From: Bacteroidales bacterium | GTDB taxonomy: Bacteria; Bacteroidota; Bacteroidia; Bacteroidales; UBA932 | DNA: 64,000 nucleotides | NCBI GenBank assembly: GCA_016285455.1 | Contig: JAEEQS010000007.1 | Coordinates: 39,455-103,454 of the forward strand | Direction: 5' to 3' | In this document: positions 42,351-51,204 of the stretch, one piece after another | How the letters are laid out: every line of letters begins with the position of its first letter | Position numbering within the stretch: position 1 is the first letter of the stretch | The notes under the pieces: generated by a model | Databases searched by the model: none | The model's input: the letters and a program-made list of their open reading frames with translations, nothing else | What the model was told of the DNA's origin: nothing | Program-made: the position numbers and the translations under genes

Positions 42351-42677
42351 CTATTCTTCATTGTCACTGTAAATACTGTAATCTGTTCTGCTGACCTTTC
42401 CGTCTTTGAAGTAAACCACTACTTTCAGCTTGGTGTATTGGCGGAAAGGGTCGTCCAGAATGGTCTTAGCCAGAGGAAAGATCTCCCAGCAGTCTATTTC
42501 GTGCTTTTCTTTTTTCTTGGTAATCCGCTGGCGGAAAATCACTTGTCTTTCATAGACATTGATCTTGACAGATGTGTAGATGCAATCGGACACTTCAAAT
42601 CCGTTTTTGGCCATATTTTTAACCGCATACTCGGCGATTTTGCTCAGGTAAAGCGGCACTGGATGTATCATTGTCAT
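42351..42677 (-). CDS. Small protein coupled to secreted nuclease
   Basis: 108 residues, no family recognised. It is soluble by appearance, with an N-terminal helix (LYLSKIAEYAVKNMAKNGF), a possible strand pair KINVYERQVIFRQRITKKKEK and a final KLKVVVYFKDGKVSRTDYSIYS. It starts by a 4-bp ATGA overlap at the end of the nuclease gene, and GH89 starts 1 nt after it. Possibilities: an immunity or chaperone protein for the nuclease, or an unrelated cytoplasmic protein. The sequence alone cannot decide. Confidence 0.6.
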   Translation of the reverse strand: MTMIHPVPLYLSKIAEYAVKNMAKNGFEVSDCIYTSVKINVYERQVIFRQRITKKKEKHEIDCWEIFPLAKTILDDPFRQYTKLKVVVYFKDGKVSRTDYSIYSDNEE

Positions 42678-43546
42678 ATTCTGCTGTTTTGTTTTCTGCT
42701 GTCTTTAGGGGAGTTGTCAAAGACTCCGGAATAATTCCTGACGAGTTTTCCGTTCTTGTCATAAACCTTTACATTGTTCTCGAAACCGTAAGGCCTCTTG
42801 TCGCTTCCGTGGTAAAGAATCCTAATTTCGTAAGATACCTTGTAGCCTTGCTTCTTGGCGTTTATGGCTTTCTGCTCCAGCGCCAGAATCTCTCCGCCGT
42901 TGAGGTCCCTTCTCTGAGGAACAAAGTTTATCTGCTCAGCCGGTCCGTCAAGGGCCTGGGGAATAAGATGGCCGCAATTATCGCCCTGGATTCCGTCTTT
43001 GAATTTCACGGAATACTTCTGAGAGCTCTGGTTGCGCCCCCTTCCCTTAAGGTTGAGGTCTGGGCAAAAAACCTTCTTGATTCTCCCCCTGGAGTCTGTA
43101 TAATAGCTGATATTGTCTACAAGATAATGGGCGGAAGGCAGATGTATGGTGTTCAGAAGCATATTTACGTAAACCTCCTTGCCGTTTTTTGGCTTTGTTC
43201 CTGCATCGGCCACGATAGTGTTTTCGCTTACAAGGCCGCAGAACTTCCCCCTGTTGTCAAAGGCGGCAACCCATCTCTGGCTTCTTTCTCTGCCCTGGAG
43301 CCGCGAGAGAAGAATTCCTGCTTTCCTTAAGGTTTCAGTGTCATTTCCTTTGCTGAGAGTATTAAGGTCGGTGAACTTGAACTTTCTGAAATCCACGTTG
43401 TAATACTTTGTTGAGCAGGCTTCCTTCCACCAGGAATTGAGCTTGGATGATTTTTCCAGCGCAGTGCCCCCGAAAGGGGTCCACGAGGCCAGAATCAGAG
43501 GCAGCGCCAAGGCCGCCAACAATGAAAATAGTGTGGCTCTTTTCAT
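42674..43546 (-). CDS. Secreted DNA/RNA non-specific endonuclease
   Basis: 290 residues with a cleavable signal peptide (LFSLLAALALPLILASW). The catalytic region reads GDNCGHLIPQALDGPAEQINFVPQ with a His in CGHLIP and Asn further on, then RRDLNGGEILALEQKAINAKK, which fits the Endonuclea_NS_2-type beta-beta-alpha metal nuclease fold. It would degrade nucleic acid in the periplasm or outside, for nutrient gain or competition. The -7 TATTTTTG lies 9 nt before its ATG, back to back with the pgpH promoter. Confidence 0.82.
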   Translation of the reverse strand: MKRATLFSLLAALALPLILASWTPFGGTALEKSSKLNSWWKEACSTKYYNVDFRKFKFTDLNTLSKGNDTETLRKAGILLSRLQGRERSQRWVAAFDNRGKFCGLVSENTIVADAGTKPKNGKEVYVNMLLNTIHLPSAHYLVDNISYYTDSRGRIKKVFCPDLNLKGRGRNQSSQKYSVKFKDGIQGDNCGHLIPQALDGPAEQINFVPQRRDLNGGEILALEQKAINAKKQGYKVSYEIRILYHGSDKRPYGFENNVKVYDKNGKLVRNYSGVFDNSPKDSRKQNSRI

Positions 43547-43554
43547 AACTTATG

Positions 43555-43572
43555 CAAAAATAGGTAATTTTG
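43555..43572. promoter_or_regulatory. Back-to-back -7 elements of nuclease and pgpH genes
   Basis: Minus strand TATTTTTG (43562-43555) and plus strand TAATTTTG (43565-43572) are only two bases apart. Leaders are about 9 nt (nuclease) and 16 nt (pgpH). The spacing means both cannot be occupied by RNA polymerase at once. Confidence 0.55.
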
Positions 43573-43588
43573 CAGAAAATGACTGAAT

Positions 43589-45628
43589 ATGGAAAGGGTC
43601 GATTTCTACAAGCTTAGGCGCGTGTTTGGGAAAAGGAGCAACTTCCTGGTCCTTGGCATTGCCCTGGTGGTGATGATGATATTCTATCCGGTAGACGGAA
43701 AGTTCAGGTACCAGTACAAGAAAGGCTCGCCGTGGCTGTACGAGACTCTGGTGTCTCCGATCGATTTCCCGCTGCTTAAAAGCCAACAGGAACTCGCCGA
43801 GGAAAGAAACCGCGCCGCCGAGCAGATGATCCAATATTTCCGAACGGAAGAGGATGTGAAGAATCAGGTGCTTACCGATTTTTCCGGCAAATGCCTGTCA
43901 GACAGCGTGGATGCCTTCATCAGCGATGCCGTTACAGAATCTCTTGTCAAGATTTATAACCAGGGAGTCCTTCCTGAAAGAACCCTTACAGACAAGACCG
44001 TATTCATCCAGAGGGGCAGAAACGCCCTGCCTGAAATTGAAATGGACCTTTACACTCCCTCCAAGGCTCTGAAGCTAGTGCGTAGCGATCTCAAGTATGC
44101 TCTTCCGCACCTCAATCCTGATTCGCTTATGGATGCCCTGGACATAGCATCCCTTGTGATTCCTAACCTGACTTTCGACCAGAACACAACGGAAGAACTT
44201 CACCACAAGGCATCTGACTACATATCTCCGACTAAGGGAATGATTTATGCCGGTGAGCATATAGTTACTGAAGGAGAGACCGTTACTGCGGAAATCGCCC
44301 AGATTCTGGATTCCTTCAAGGCCGAGTACCAGAAGAGCGTGGGATATTCCGGCAACATCCTTCTTCTTCATCTTGGGCACGCCCTTGTCATAATAGTCCT
44401 TCTGATAATGGCTTACGTGGCCGTATACTTTTCCGATCCGGACGTTCTCAGGCACCAGAACGAGTTCAACTTTGTGATTTTTATTCTCTGCCTGAATTTT
44501 GTTGTGATGATGCTTGTCAGAAAGATTGGACCGGAGTTCCTCTATATTGTGCCGTTTGCAGTTACTGTATTGTACCTGAGTGCTTTCTTGTACAACAAGG
44601 TGGTGCTTCCGGTTTATCTTGTTTCCATAATGCCGCTTCTGCTGATTGCGGAAAACGGAGTGGAACTGTTCTTCATTGCCGGAGCGGCTGGCTGCATAGC
44701 CTTTGTTTCCTTCTCGCTTTATGAAAGGGGATGGCTGCAGTTTATCAACACAATCTATATTTTCATAATCTGCGTTCTGGTACACCTGGGCTTCAAGCTG
44801 ATAGCAGACGGAACCATTTTTCCGCTGGAGAGCAGGATCTATCTTTATCTGTTCATAGCCAGCATCTTGGTTGTGATTATCTATCCGTTTGTCTTCCTGA
44901 TGGAGAAGACATTCTATATGGTTTCCATTTCTACGCTCAAAGACCTTTCAGACACGGAGAACGACCTTCTGGAAGAATTGTCTGCCAAGGCTCCCGGAAC
45001 GTTCCAGCACTCCCTTCAGGTGGCCAACTTGGCTGAAAGGGCTGCTGTGGCGATTGGCGGAAACCCTAGAATCGCCAGAGCCGGTGCCCTTTACCACGAC
45101 ATTGGAAAGATGGCTAATCCTCAGGCTTTCATAGAGAATGCCGCCCCTGGAGTCAATCTCCACAAAGATCTCACTCCTGTGGAAAGCGCCCAGCTGATTA
45201 TAAAGCACGTGGAAGACGGCCAGACAATGGCCCAGAAGCACAAGCTTCCGCAGCTGATCCTGGATTTCATACTCTCTCACCACGGCCACTCTATGACCGA
45301 GTATTTTTACAACGTTTACTGCAACGGCGGCGGAGACCCGCAAGACAAGGCTATGTTTACCTACAAAGGCAATCTGCCGGTATCAAAGGAAGAAGTTGTG
45401 GTTATGATCGCCGATGCTGTTGAGGCCGCATCCCGCTCATTGAAAGAGTATTCTGAAGAGAGCATTGCCACTCTGGTAGACAGCGTTGTGGAAAAGAGAA
45501 TCTCCGGAGGCCAGCTCGTTCGTTCAGACGTTACCTTCCGTAACCTCAATACCATAAAAGCCGTGATGAAGCGCCAGATCAGGGAGATTTATCACGCCAG
45601 GATAGCCTATCCGAACAGAAAGGGCTAG
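43589..45628 (+). CDS. pgpH: 7TM-HD family cyclic-di-AMP phosphodiesterase (PgpH type)
   Basis: 679 residues. An N-terminal membrane helix (LVLGIALVVMMIFYPV), an extracellular 7TMR-HDED domain (about 60-260), seven hydrophobic helices (about 265-470) and a cytoplasmic HD domain (about 490-650). HD residues are visible in GTFQHSLQVANLAE, ARAGALYHDIGKMANPQAF, ILSHHGH and MIADAVEAASR. Related proteins hydrolyse c-di-AMP to pApA and control potassium and osmotic balance. It converges with lnt and overlaps its stop by 4 nt. Confidence 0.9.
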   Translation: MERVDFYKLRRVFGKRSNFLVLGIALVVMMIFYPVDGKFRYQYKKGSPWLYETLVSPIDFPLLKSQQELAEERNRAAEQMIQYFRTEEDVKNQVLTDFSGKCLSDSVDAFISDAVTESLVKIYNQGVLPERTLTDKTVFIQRGRNALPEIEMDLYTPSKALKLVRSDLKYALPHLNPDSLMDALDIASLVIPNLTFDQNTTEELHHKASDYISPTKGMIYAGEHIVTEGETVTAEIAQILDSFKAEYQKSVGYSGNILLLHLGHALVIIVLLIMAYVAVYFSDPDVLRHQNEFNFVIFILCLNFVVMMLVRKIGPEFLYIVPFAVTVLYLSAFLYNKVVLPVYLVSIMPLLLIAENGVELFFIAGAAGCIAFVSFSLYERGWLQFINTIYIFIICVLVHLGFKLIADGTIFPLESRIYLYLFIASILVVIIYPFVFLMEKTFYMVSISTLKDLSDTENDLLEELSAKAPGTFQHSLQVANLAERAAVAIGGNPRIARAGALYHDIGKMANPQAFIENAAPGVNLHKDLTPVESAQLIIKHVEDGQTMAQKHKLPQLILDFILSHHGHSMTEYFYNVYCNGGGDPQDKAMFTYKGNLPVSKEEVVVMIADAVEAASRSLKEYSEESIATLVDSVVEKRISGGQLVRSDVTFRNLNTIKAVMKRQIREIYHARIAYPNRKG

Positions 45629-47244
45629 GACAGTTTCCTTCTTCTTGACAGTATTCCCATAACAAGGAACGCAGCTGAAATCCAACAGCATAGCATTCCT
45701 GCAATATCGCCGTACCTTACATACGGGGTGATTTCCGTATTTGGATAAATTAGTCCTTTAATGGCAAATTCCTCCCACCAAGGGCTTGCTTGAAGAATAT
45801 CTCCTCTCTGATTGACGATGGCGCTGGTTCCGGTATTGGCGCTTCGGGCAATATCTCTTCTGGTTTCAATGGCTCTCAGACTTGCATAGTGGAGATGCTG
45901 GATGTGGCCGCTGGTATTTTTCCACCAGCCGTCGTTGGTTATGATTGTCATAAAGTCAGCGCCTTCCTCTCTTATATAATCCCTGAAGAAATTGGCGAAC
46001 ACAGACTCATAGCAGACGGCGCTTCCGATTTTATGGCCGTCTGGAGTAATGAAAAGCCCCCGGTAACTCTGGGTTCCAAAGTTCCCGAATCCTCCTCCCA
46101 TATCAAGGCCAAGAAATCCCAGAACACTGGTTTTTCCTATGTACGGTACCGTTTCAGCAAGGATAACCAGCTTGGATTTATGGTAGAAAGCCAGGGAAGA
46201 ATCTTCTCCTGCAAATACGGCGGTGTTGAAATAGTCGTACCAGGTGTTAGCTCCCATAGGTCTTGCGCTTCTGGTAGGCTTTTCCGCTAGTCCAGGATAG
46301 TTCAGCTGAGTAACAGCCCCGAATATGAAATTCACCTTGTTTTCAGCGGCAAAGCGCCTAATAGTGTCTAGCGTAGGGTTTGAAGGATGGTTTTCAACGA
46401 TGCTTCCTGCAGTATGGGAAGGGTTGAAGAAAGTCTCTGGAGCAACAGCCAGGAAGGTTGAATCCGTGATGTTCTCTTTGGCCAGGTGCAGAAGTATTTG
46501 ATTCTGCTGCCTCTGGGTTTTACCCCCGAACTTGTCTTGGTACGGATCAATGTTTGGCTGAAGAATCACCACCTCCTTGGCGGAAGAAGGACTATACTCG
46601 GCGATTTTCTTTCCGTATGAGGAATACCTGATGTGTGAAAGGATAATAGGAACAGATATTAAAAGTACGGCGGCCAATGCCCACCATCCGGCTGTCCGCC
46701 TTTCTGAAACGTTTAGCAGAGTCTTGAATATCAGACTATTTGCTAGCAAAATCCATATCGAACCAGCAGTGGAACCTGTAACCTCGTACCACTGGATGTG
46801 CTTAATGCTCTGGGCAAAGGCATTCCCCAGATTAAGCCACGGCCAGGTAACCTGCCAGTCTTGGTAAAGATGCTCCCACGCGCACCACATAACGGCTAGC
46901 GCCAGGTAAGGCAGGAAACCCGAATATCTTTGCCTCAGGAATCTGAAAAGGCGGAAAATGAAGGCCATCTGAAGTGAATTCAGTATGATTGCCGCAACGG
47001 CTCCGGCTGGAGTGGCGTACCAGATCCACCAGGTTGCTATTACATTCCAGACAATGAAAGCGGAGAAATAACAGAGGCCGAAATGCCTTATGCTGTTTTC
47101 AGTAGCTATCCTTTCCGCGGCCAGCAGTGGCAGGAATGCCACCAGGATAACCAGTCCGCAATGCGGAAAGATGTACGGCACACTCAGCATCAGGCCCGAA
47201 ATCAGGCTCAGAATCCAAAGTTTTCCAAGGCTATTTTTTTTCAT
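45625..47244 (-). CDS. lnt: Apolipoprotein N-acyltransferase
   Basis: Adds the third acyl chain to lipoproteins in the inner membrane. 539 residues from ATG 47244: five or more membrane helices in the first ~200, then a carbon-nitrogen hydrolase domain with the Glu-Lys-Cys triad in FLAVAPETFFNP, AFYHKSKLVILAE and GSAVCYESVF. The last helix (AGMLCCWISAAFLVMGIL) closes the fold. It serves the many lipoproteins in this genome, several of them in this window. An upstream ATG at 47280 lies beyond the promoter. Confidence 0.92.
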   Translation of the reverse strand: MKKNSLGKLWILSLISGLMLSVPYIFPHCGLVILVAFLPLLAAERIATENSIRHFGLCYFSAFIVWNVIATWWIWYATPAGAVAAIILNSLQMAFIFRLFRFLRQRYSGFLPYLALAVMWCAWEHLYQDWQVTWPWLNLGNAFAQSIKHIQWYEVTGSTAGSIWILLANSLIFKTLLNVSERRTAGWWALAAVLLISVPIILSHIRYSSYGKKIAEYSPSSAKEVVILQPNIDPYQDKFGGKTQRQQNQILLHLAKENITDSTFLAVAPETFFNPSHTAGSIVENHPSNPTLDTIRRFAAENKVNFIFGAVTQLNYPGLAEKPTRSARPMGANTWYDYFNTAVFAGEDSSLAFYHKSKLVILAETVPYIGKTSVLGFLGLDMGGGFGNFGTQSYRGLFITPDGHKIGSAVCYESVFANFFRDYIREEGADFMTIITNDGWWKNTSGHIQHLHYASLRAIETRRDIARSANTGTSAIVNQRGDILQASPWWEEFAIKGLIYPNTEITPYVRYGDIAGMLCCWISAAFLVMGILSRRRKLS

Positions 47245-47248
47245 CACC

Positions 47249-47265
47249 CAAAAATAGTAAATTTG
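47249..47265. promoter_or_regulatory. Back-to-back -7 elements of lnt and the LysE-type gene
   Basis: Minus strand TATTTTTG (47256-47249) and plus strand TAAATTTG (47258-47265) are separated by a single base. The minus one has a TTG 21 nt upstream; the plus one lacks a clear -33. Confidence 0.55.
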
Positions 47266-47274
47266 CCGCTTGTT

Positions 47275-47943
47275 ATGCAAGGCGAGATGCTTGAAGTTTT
47301 CCTTAAGGGAGTGATAGTGGGCGTGGGGGCGTCAATTCCTCTTGGCCCTGTGGGAGTCTTGTGCATTCAGAAGACCATTAGCAAAGGCCGGTTTGCCGGC
47401 TTTTTCACCGGTCTTGGAGCTTCCATCTCGGACACGTTCTATTCCGCACTTTCTCTTCTGGGCCTGTTTATGATAGACAGCTTCCTGGAAGAGCACAAGG
47501 CCTGGGTGCTTTTGTTCGGCGGAATAGTCATTGCCATTATAGGAATCAGGGTTTACCGCAACAATCCCGTAAAGCAGATCAAGCAGAAGCAGGGCGGCGG
47601 CAGCAGAATCAAGGATATGCTTGAGTCTCTGGCAATTACCATTACCAATCCGGGTTCCATCTTCCTTATCTTTGCAATGATGGCTGCCGTAAGGCTGGAT
47701 ATCTCCGCCTACACCCTTGAAACCGCTCCAGTAGCCGTAAGGATTCTACTGCTGGCAATATTCTTGGGAACCGCTCTCTGGTGGTTCTCACTTACATCTC
47801 TGGTTAGCATATTCCGCAAGAAATTCCGCCTCAAGCAGCTGATCGTGATAAACAGGATTTCTGGAATAATTATTATACTGCTGGGCATACTGAGCTTTGG
47901 AGAAGGACTCTTCAAGCTGATTCTTCAGTACATCATAAAGTAG
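47275..47943 (+). CDS. LysE/RhtB-family exporter
   Basis: 222 residues, about six membrane helices, mostly hydrophobic. The family start IPLGPVGVLCIQKTISKGRFAGFFTGLGAS and SDTFYSALSLLGL are clear, with NPGSIFLIFAMMAAV in the third quarter. Members export amino acids or related small molecules; the substrate is not predictable. ATG 47275 follows a -7 element by 9 nt. The frame's earlier codons belong to the lnt gene on the other strand. Confidence 0.85.
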   Translation: MQGEMLEVFLKGVIVGVGASIPLGPVGVLCIQKTISKGRFAGFFTGLGASISDTFYSALSLLGLFMIDSFLEEHKAWVLLFGGIVIAIIGIRVYRNNPVKQIKQKQGGGSRIKDMLESLAITITNPGSIFLIFAMMAAVRLDISAYTLETAPVAVRILLLAIFLGTALWWFSLTSLVSIFRKKFRLKQLIVINRISGIIIILLGILSFGEGLFKLILQYIIK

Positions 47944-48342
47944 TGGAGGTGAGCGGAGTCGAACCGCTGTCCAACCAGACCACCAACCGGTTTTCTACGT
48001 GCGTATCTTCGGTTTGTTTTTCGTCTGAAGACTGCCCCGAAGCGGGCAATTCCGCAGCTTATCCTTTAAAACTTAAGAAGGCTTAAAGGAGTCACCCTCC
48101 GCATTCTTCTTTAGATGATACCCCATATGCCAGATCCAAGAAGACGGAAAACACCTGGCGGGATACTCGTCCGAGGCACCTTGTGCCTCAAGGATTAAGC
48201 GTGTCAGCTTGGCTGATTACGCAGCGAGTCTAACATTAGTGTTGCCAATTAATGGCTGAAAGTCATTGATTAACGAGCGCGGCTCCCAACGCTCGGCACG
48301 CTTGCCGACCAATTAATCTGATGTCAAAACCAGAACACCCCC
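47944..48342 (-). ncRNA. ssrA: Transfer-messenger RNA (tmRNA)
   Basis: Rescues stalled ribosomes and tags the incomplete protein for degradation. The 5' end GGGGGTG (48342-48336) pairs with CACCTCC near the 3' end (47945-47951); a T-arm sequence (GGTTCGACTCC) precedes it. The mRNA-like frame encodes the tag GNTNVRLAA with a TAA stop (48246-48217). After the discriminator A at 47944 the genome reads CTA, which is also the reverse of the LysE stop, so the CCA end is not encoded. About 399 nt, an ordinary tmRNA length. A -7 element TATATTTG lies at 48365-48358. Confidence 0.93.
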
Positions 48343-48357
48343 GGCAAAATTGGGACG

Positions 48358-48365
48358 CAAATATA
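48358..48365 (-). promoter_or_regulatory. -7 element of ssrA
   Basis: TATATTTG on the minus strand, 15 nt from the mature 5' end of tmRNA, in the short gap and immediate upstream side; no clear -33 TTG is found. Confidence 0.4.
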
Positions 48366-48371
48366 CTAATT

Positions 48372-51203
48372 TTATTCAGAAGCCTCGTCTATAAGATAGA
48401 GAAGGTTCTTGAATGTGATTCCGCTGTGCTCGCTCAAGCCTATCTCGCAAGTGCGGCTGGTGGCATAGCCTTCAGTGCAGCCTTCAACCTGGTTCTTCAG
48501 ATCTCTCAGGCCCCAGTCGTTGAGCTCAGGAGTGAAGAATCCCTTGTCGCCGGCAAATCCGCAGCAGTTGGTATCCATTACCTTTACCTTCTTTGCGCAC
48601 TGCTTTGCAATTTCAACGATAGTTGTATCCACTCCAAGCTTTTTGGAGGTGCAGACTGCAAATACTGCGACGCTGCGGTCCAGCTTGGTTATGTCGAGGT
48701 TAGGCATAAGGTAGAGCTTTGCAAACTCGGCTGGCTCGTAGAGAGTTAGCTTGTCTCCAAAGTTGGATTTCATAGTGTAGAGGCAAGGCGTCATATCGCA
48801 GACAATAGGAAGCTTTCCGCCTTCGGATACAAGGGTGAGCTCTTCCAGGAGATTGTCGCTGAGTAATTTGCCTGCCTTTACATATCCCTTGCTGGAGAAG
48901 GCCATTCCGCAGCAGAGTTTCTTCAGGTGAGCCGGATACACCACATCGTAGCCTGCTTTGCGGATGAGCTTGTCCATCAGCTTGGTAAGAGACAGGGCGT
49001 CTTTATAGTCCTTGCTGTTTCCCATTGAGCGGGTAAGGCAGCTCGGGAAGTAAACCACTTTGCCCTTCGGATTCTCAACGCCAGGTCTTGTGCCATCCAG
49101 TATTGCCTTGGAAATCTTGCGGTTGCCTTTAGGGAAGCTTGGATTCCACTTAGGTATCAGCCCGCAGGTGCACCATCTTGCCGCTTGAGCCAGAGGCTTC
49201 ATAACGGTCTTTCCTACAGTCCTGCGAATAACATAAGACGTATTCCACGCGGCTCTCATTCCCCATACGGCCCTGTCCCAGTGAGCTGCCAGGCCAGCGG
49301 CCTTGTCTTCCTGCTTAGCGCTATGATGCTGGTGGCGGAGTTCTTTGGTAAGCTTTCCGTTGTCCACCTTTACAGGGCAGGCAACTGCGCAGAGGCTGTC
49401 CGTAGCACAGGTCTCATCTCCCAAATACTTGTATTCCTTATTCATTATGGCAAGGTCCGCAGGATTGCTTCCAGTCTTTTCCAGACGTGTCATTTCCCTG
49501 AAAGACACCACTCTCTGCCTTGGAGAGAAGGTCAGGCCTTCGCTCACGCAGTTCTTTTCGCAGAAGCCGCATTCCATGCAGCGGTCTATCTCCGGACTGG
49601 TCTGAGGGCAAGGTTTAAGGTTCTTGATATGAGCCTGTGGATCAGAATTCAGTATTACACCAGGGTTAAGGATGCCCTTAGGGTCTAAAAGCTGCTTGAT
49701 CTCCTTCATAAGGGAGTAGGCCTGCTGTCCCCATTCCATTTCCACGAACGGAGCCATATTCCTTCCTGTTCCGTGCTCGGCCTTTAGGGAGCCGTCGTAC
49801 TTGCTTACCACCAGGTTGCAGACATCGTCCATAAAATGCGCGTACTTGGCCACTTCCTCCTGGTTCTGGAAATCCTGGTTGAACATAAAGTGGAGGTTTC
49901 CGGCCAGAGCGTGACCAAAGATCACGGCATCTGAATAGCCGTCTTTGTCAAAGACTGCTCTCAGGTCTGTAACTGCCTCTGCCAGACGCGGTACCGGGAA
50001 GCATACATCTTCTATTATGGCGGTGGTTCCGGCCTTTCTCATTCCTGCAACAGTAGGAAGGCATTCCTTTCTGACTTTCCAAAGCGTGGCCCTTTCCTTG
50101 TCGTCCATCGTAAAGGAATAAGGCAGTACGGTCTGGAACGGCGCAAGAGCATCGGTGACCCTCTTTACCTTTCCCTGCAAAGATGGCCTGTCCTCTTCTG
50201 TGATTTCCACCAGCAGGCCGCAGGCTCCGTCTGGAAGGCTCTTGAGGTATTCCGGAACGCCGTCTGCGTTTTCAACGCTTCTAATAGACGAGCGGTCTAT
50301 CAGTTCCACTGCGCTTACAGGCATCTGGGTAAGAGTCTGAACCGCGCTGCAGGCTTCTCTGATTGTAGGGAAAATCACCAGGGCCAGAGCCTTGAACTTG
50401 TTGTCATCCACCGTGTTGTAGGTAACGCTTGAAATAAATGCCAAGGTTCCTTCGCTTCCTATGATAAGGTGCTTGAGTATGTCTATTCCGTCTTTGTAGT
50501 CTACAAAGGCGTTGAGGCTGTAGCCAGTGGTGTTCTTGATCTTGTATTTGCGCTCAATCCTTTCTTTCAGTACCGGATCAGCATCTATCCTCTTTGCAAT
50601 ATTTTCCAGCCCTTCAACAATATGGGCGTGGGTTTTCCTGAACCTTGTAACTGATGATACGTCAGCCGTATCCAGATCTGTGCCGTCAGGAAGGATTATG
50701 TTTATGTCAGCAATTGTCTTGTACGAATTCTGGCTTACTCCGCAGCACATTCCGCTGGCGTTGTTGGCGGCTATTCCTCCAATCATCGCTGAGTCTATTG
50801 ATGCCGGGTCCGGCCCGATCTTCTTGCCGAAGCGTGTCAGCAGGCGGTTTGCCATAGCTCCCCTTATTCCCGGATCCAGACGTATCTGCTCTCCCCTTAC
50901 GGAAATGCTATAGTGCCTGAAGCCGTGGGTGCATATAATCAGGACTGAATCTGAAATAGACTGGCCGCTTAGCGATGTTCCTGCTGCCCTGAAGGTTACA
51001 GGAATATCCATCTTGTGGGCCTCCATCAGAATCTGCCTTACTTCTGTAGATGAATAGGCCCTAACCACCAGCTTAGGCACAAGACGGTAGAAAGACGCGT
51101 CTGTACCGAATGCCAGAGTTGTCAGCGGATCGTGGAACATCCTGTCCTTAGGGATGAACTTCAACAGCCTGTCATAGAATTCTTTGTACTTACCTGTAAG
51201 CAT
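48372..51203 (-). CDS. FAD-linked oxidase fused to Fe-S/CCG domains, D-lactate dehydrogenase-like
   Basis: 943 residues. The N-terminal FAD-binding_4 domain (about 40-250: FRAAGTSLSGQSISDSVLI, PGIRGAMANRLLTRFG, MIGGIAANNASGMCCGV) and cap domain are followed by a bacterial ferredoxin pair (CMECGFCEKNC; CATDSLCAVACP) and two CCG-type modules (LKKLCCGMAF; DTNCCGFAGDKG). This GlcD-plus-GlcF fusion is seen in D-lactate or 2-hydroxyacid dehydrogenases that pass electrons to quinones. Last gene of the coaD transcript (1 nt after the previous stop). Confidence 0.88.
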   Translation of the reverse strand: MLTGKYKEFYDRLLKFIPKDRMFHDPLTTLAFGTDASFYRLVPKLVVRAYSSTEVRQILMEAHKMDIPVTFRAAGTSLSGQSISDSVLIICTHGFRHYSISVRGEQIRLDPGIRGAMANRLLTRFGKKIGPDPASIDSAMIGGIAANNASGMCCGVSQNSYKTIADINIILPDGTDLDTADVSSVTRFRKTHAHIVEGLENIAKRIDADPVLKERIERKYKIKNTTGYSLNAFVDYKDGIDILKHLIIGSEGTLAFISSVTYNTVDDNKFKALALVIFPTIREACSAVQTLTQMPVSAVELIDRSSIRSVENADGVPEYLKSLPDGACGLLVEITEEDRPSLQGKVKRVTDALAPFQTVLPYSFTMDDKERATLWKVRKECLPTVAGMRKAGTTAIIEDVCFPVPRLAEAVTDLRAVFDKDGYSDAVIFGHALAGNLHFMFNQDFQNQEEVAKYAHFMDDVCNLVVSKYDGSLKAEHGTGRNMAPFVEMEWGQQAYSLMKEIKQLLDPKGILNPGVILNSDPQAHIKNLKPCPQTSPEIDRCMECGFCEKNCVSEGLTFSPRQRVVSFREMTRLEKTGSNPADLAIMNKEYKYLGDETCATDSLCAVACPVKVDNGKLTKELRHQHHSAKQEDKAAGLAAHWDRAVWGMRAAWNTSYVIRRTVGKTVMKPLAQAARWCTCGLIPKWNPSFPKGNRKISKAILDGTRPGVENPKGKVVYFPSCLTRSMGNSKDYKDALSLTKLMDKLIRKAGYDVVYPAHLKKLCCGMAFSSKGYVKAGKLLSDNLLEELTLVSEGGKLPIVCDMTPCLYTMKSNFGDKLTLYEPAEFAKLYLMPNLDITKLDRSVAVFAVCTSKKLGVDTTIVEIAKQCAKKVKVMDTNCCGFAGDKGFFTPELNDWGLRDLKNQVEGCTEGYATSRTCEIGLSEHSGITFKNLLYLIDEASE

Positions 51204-51204
51204 A

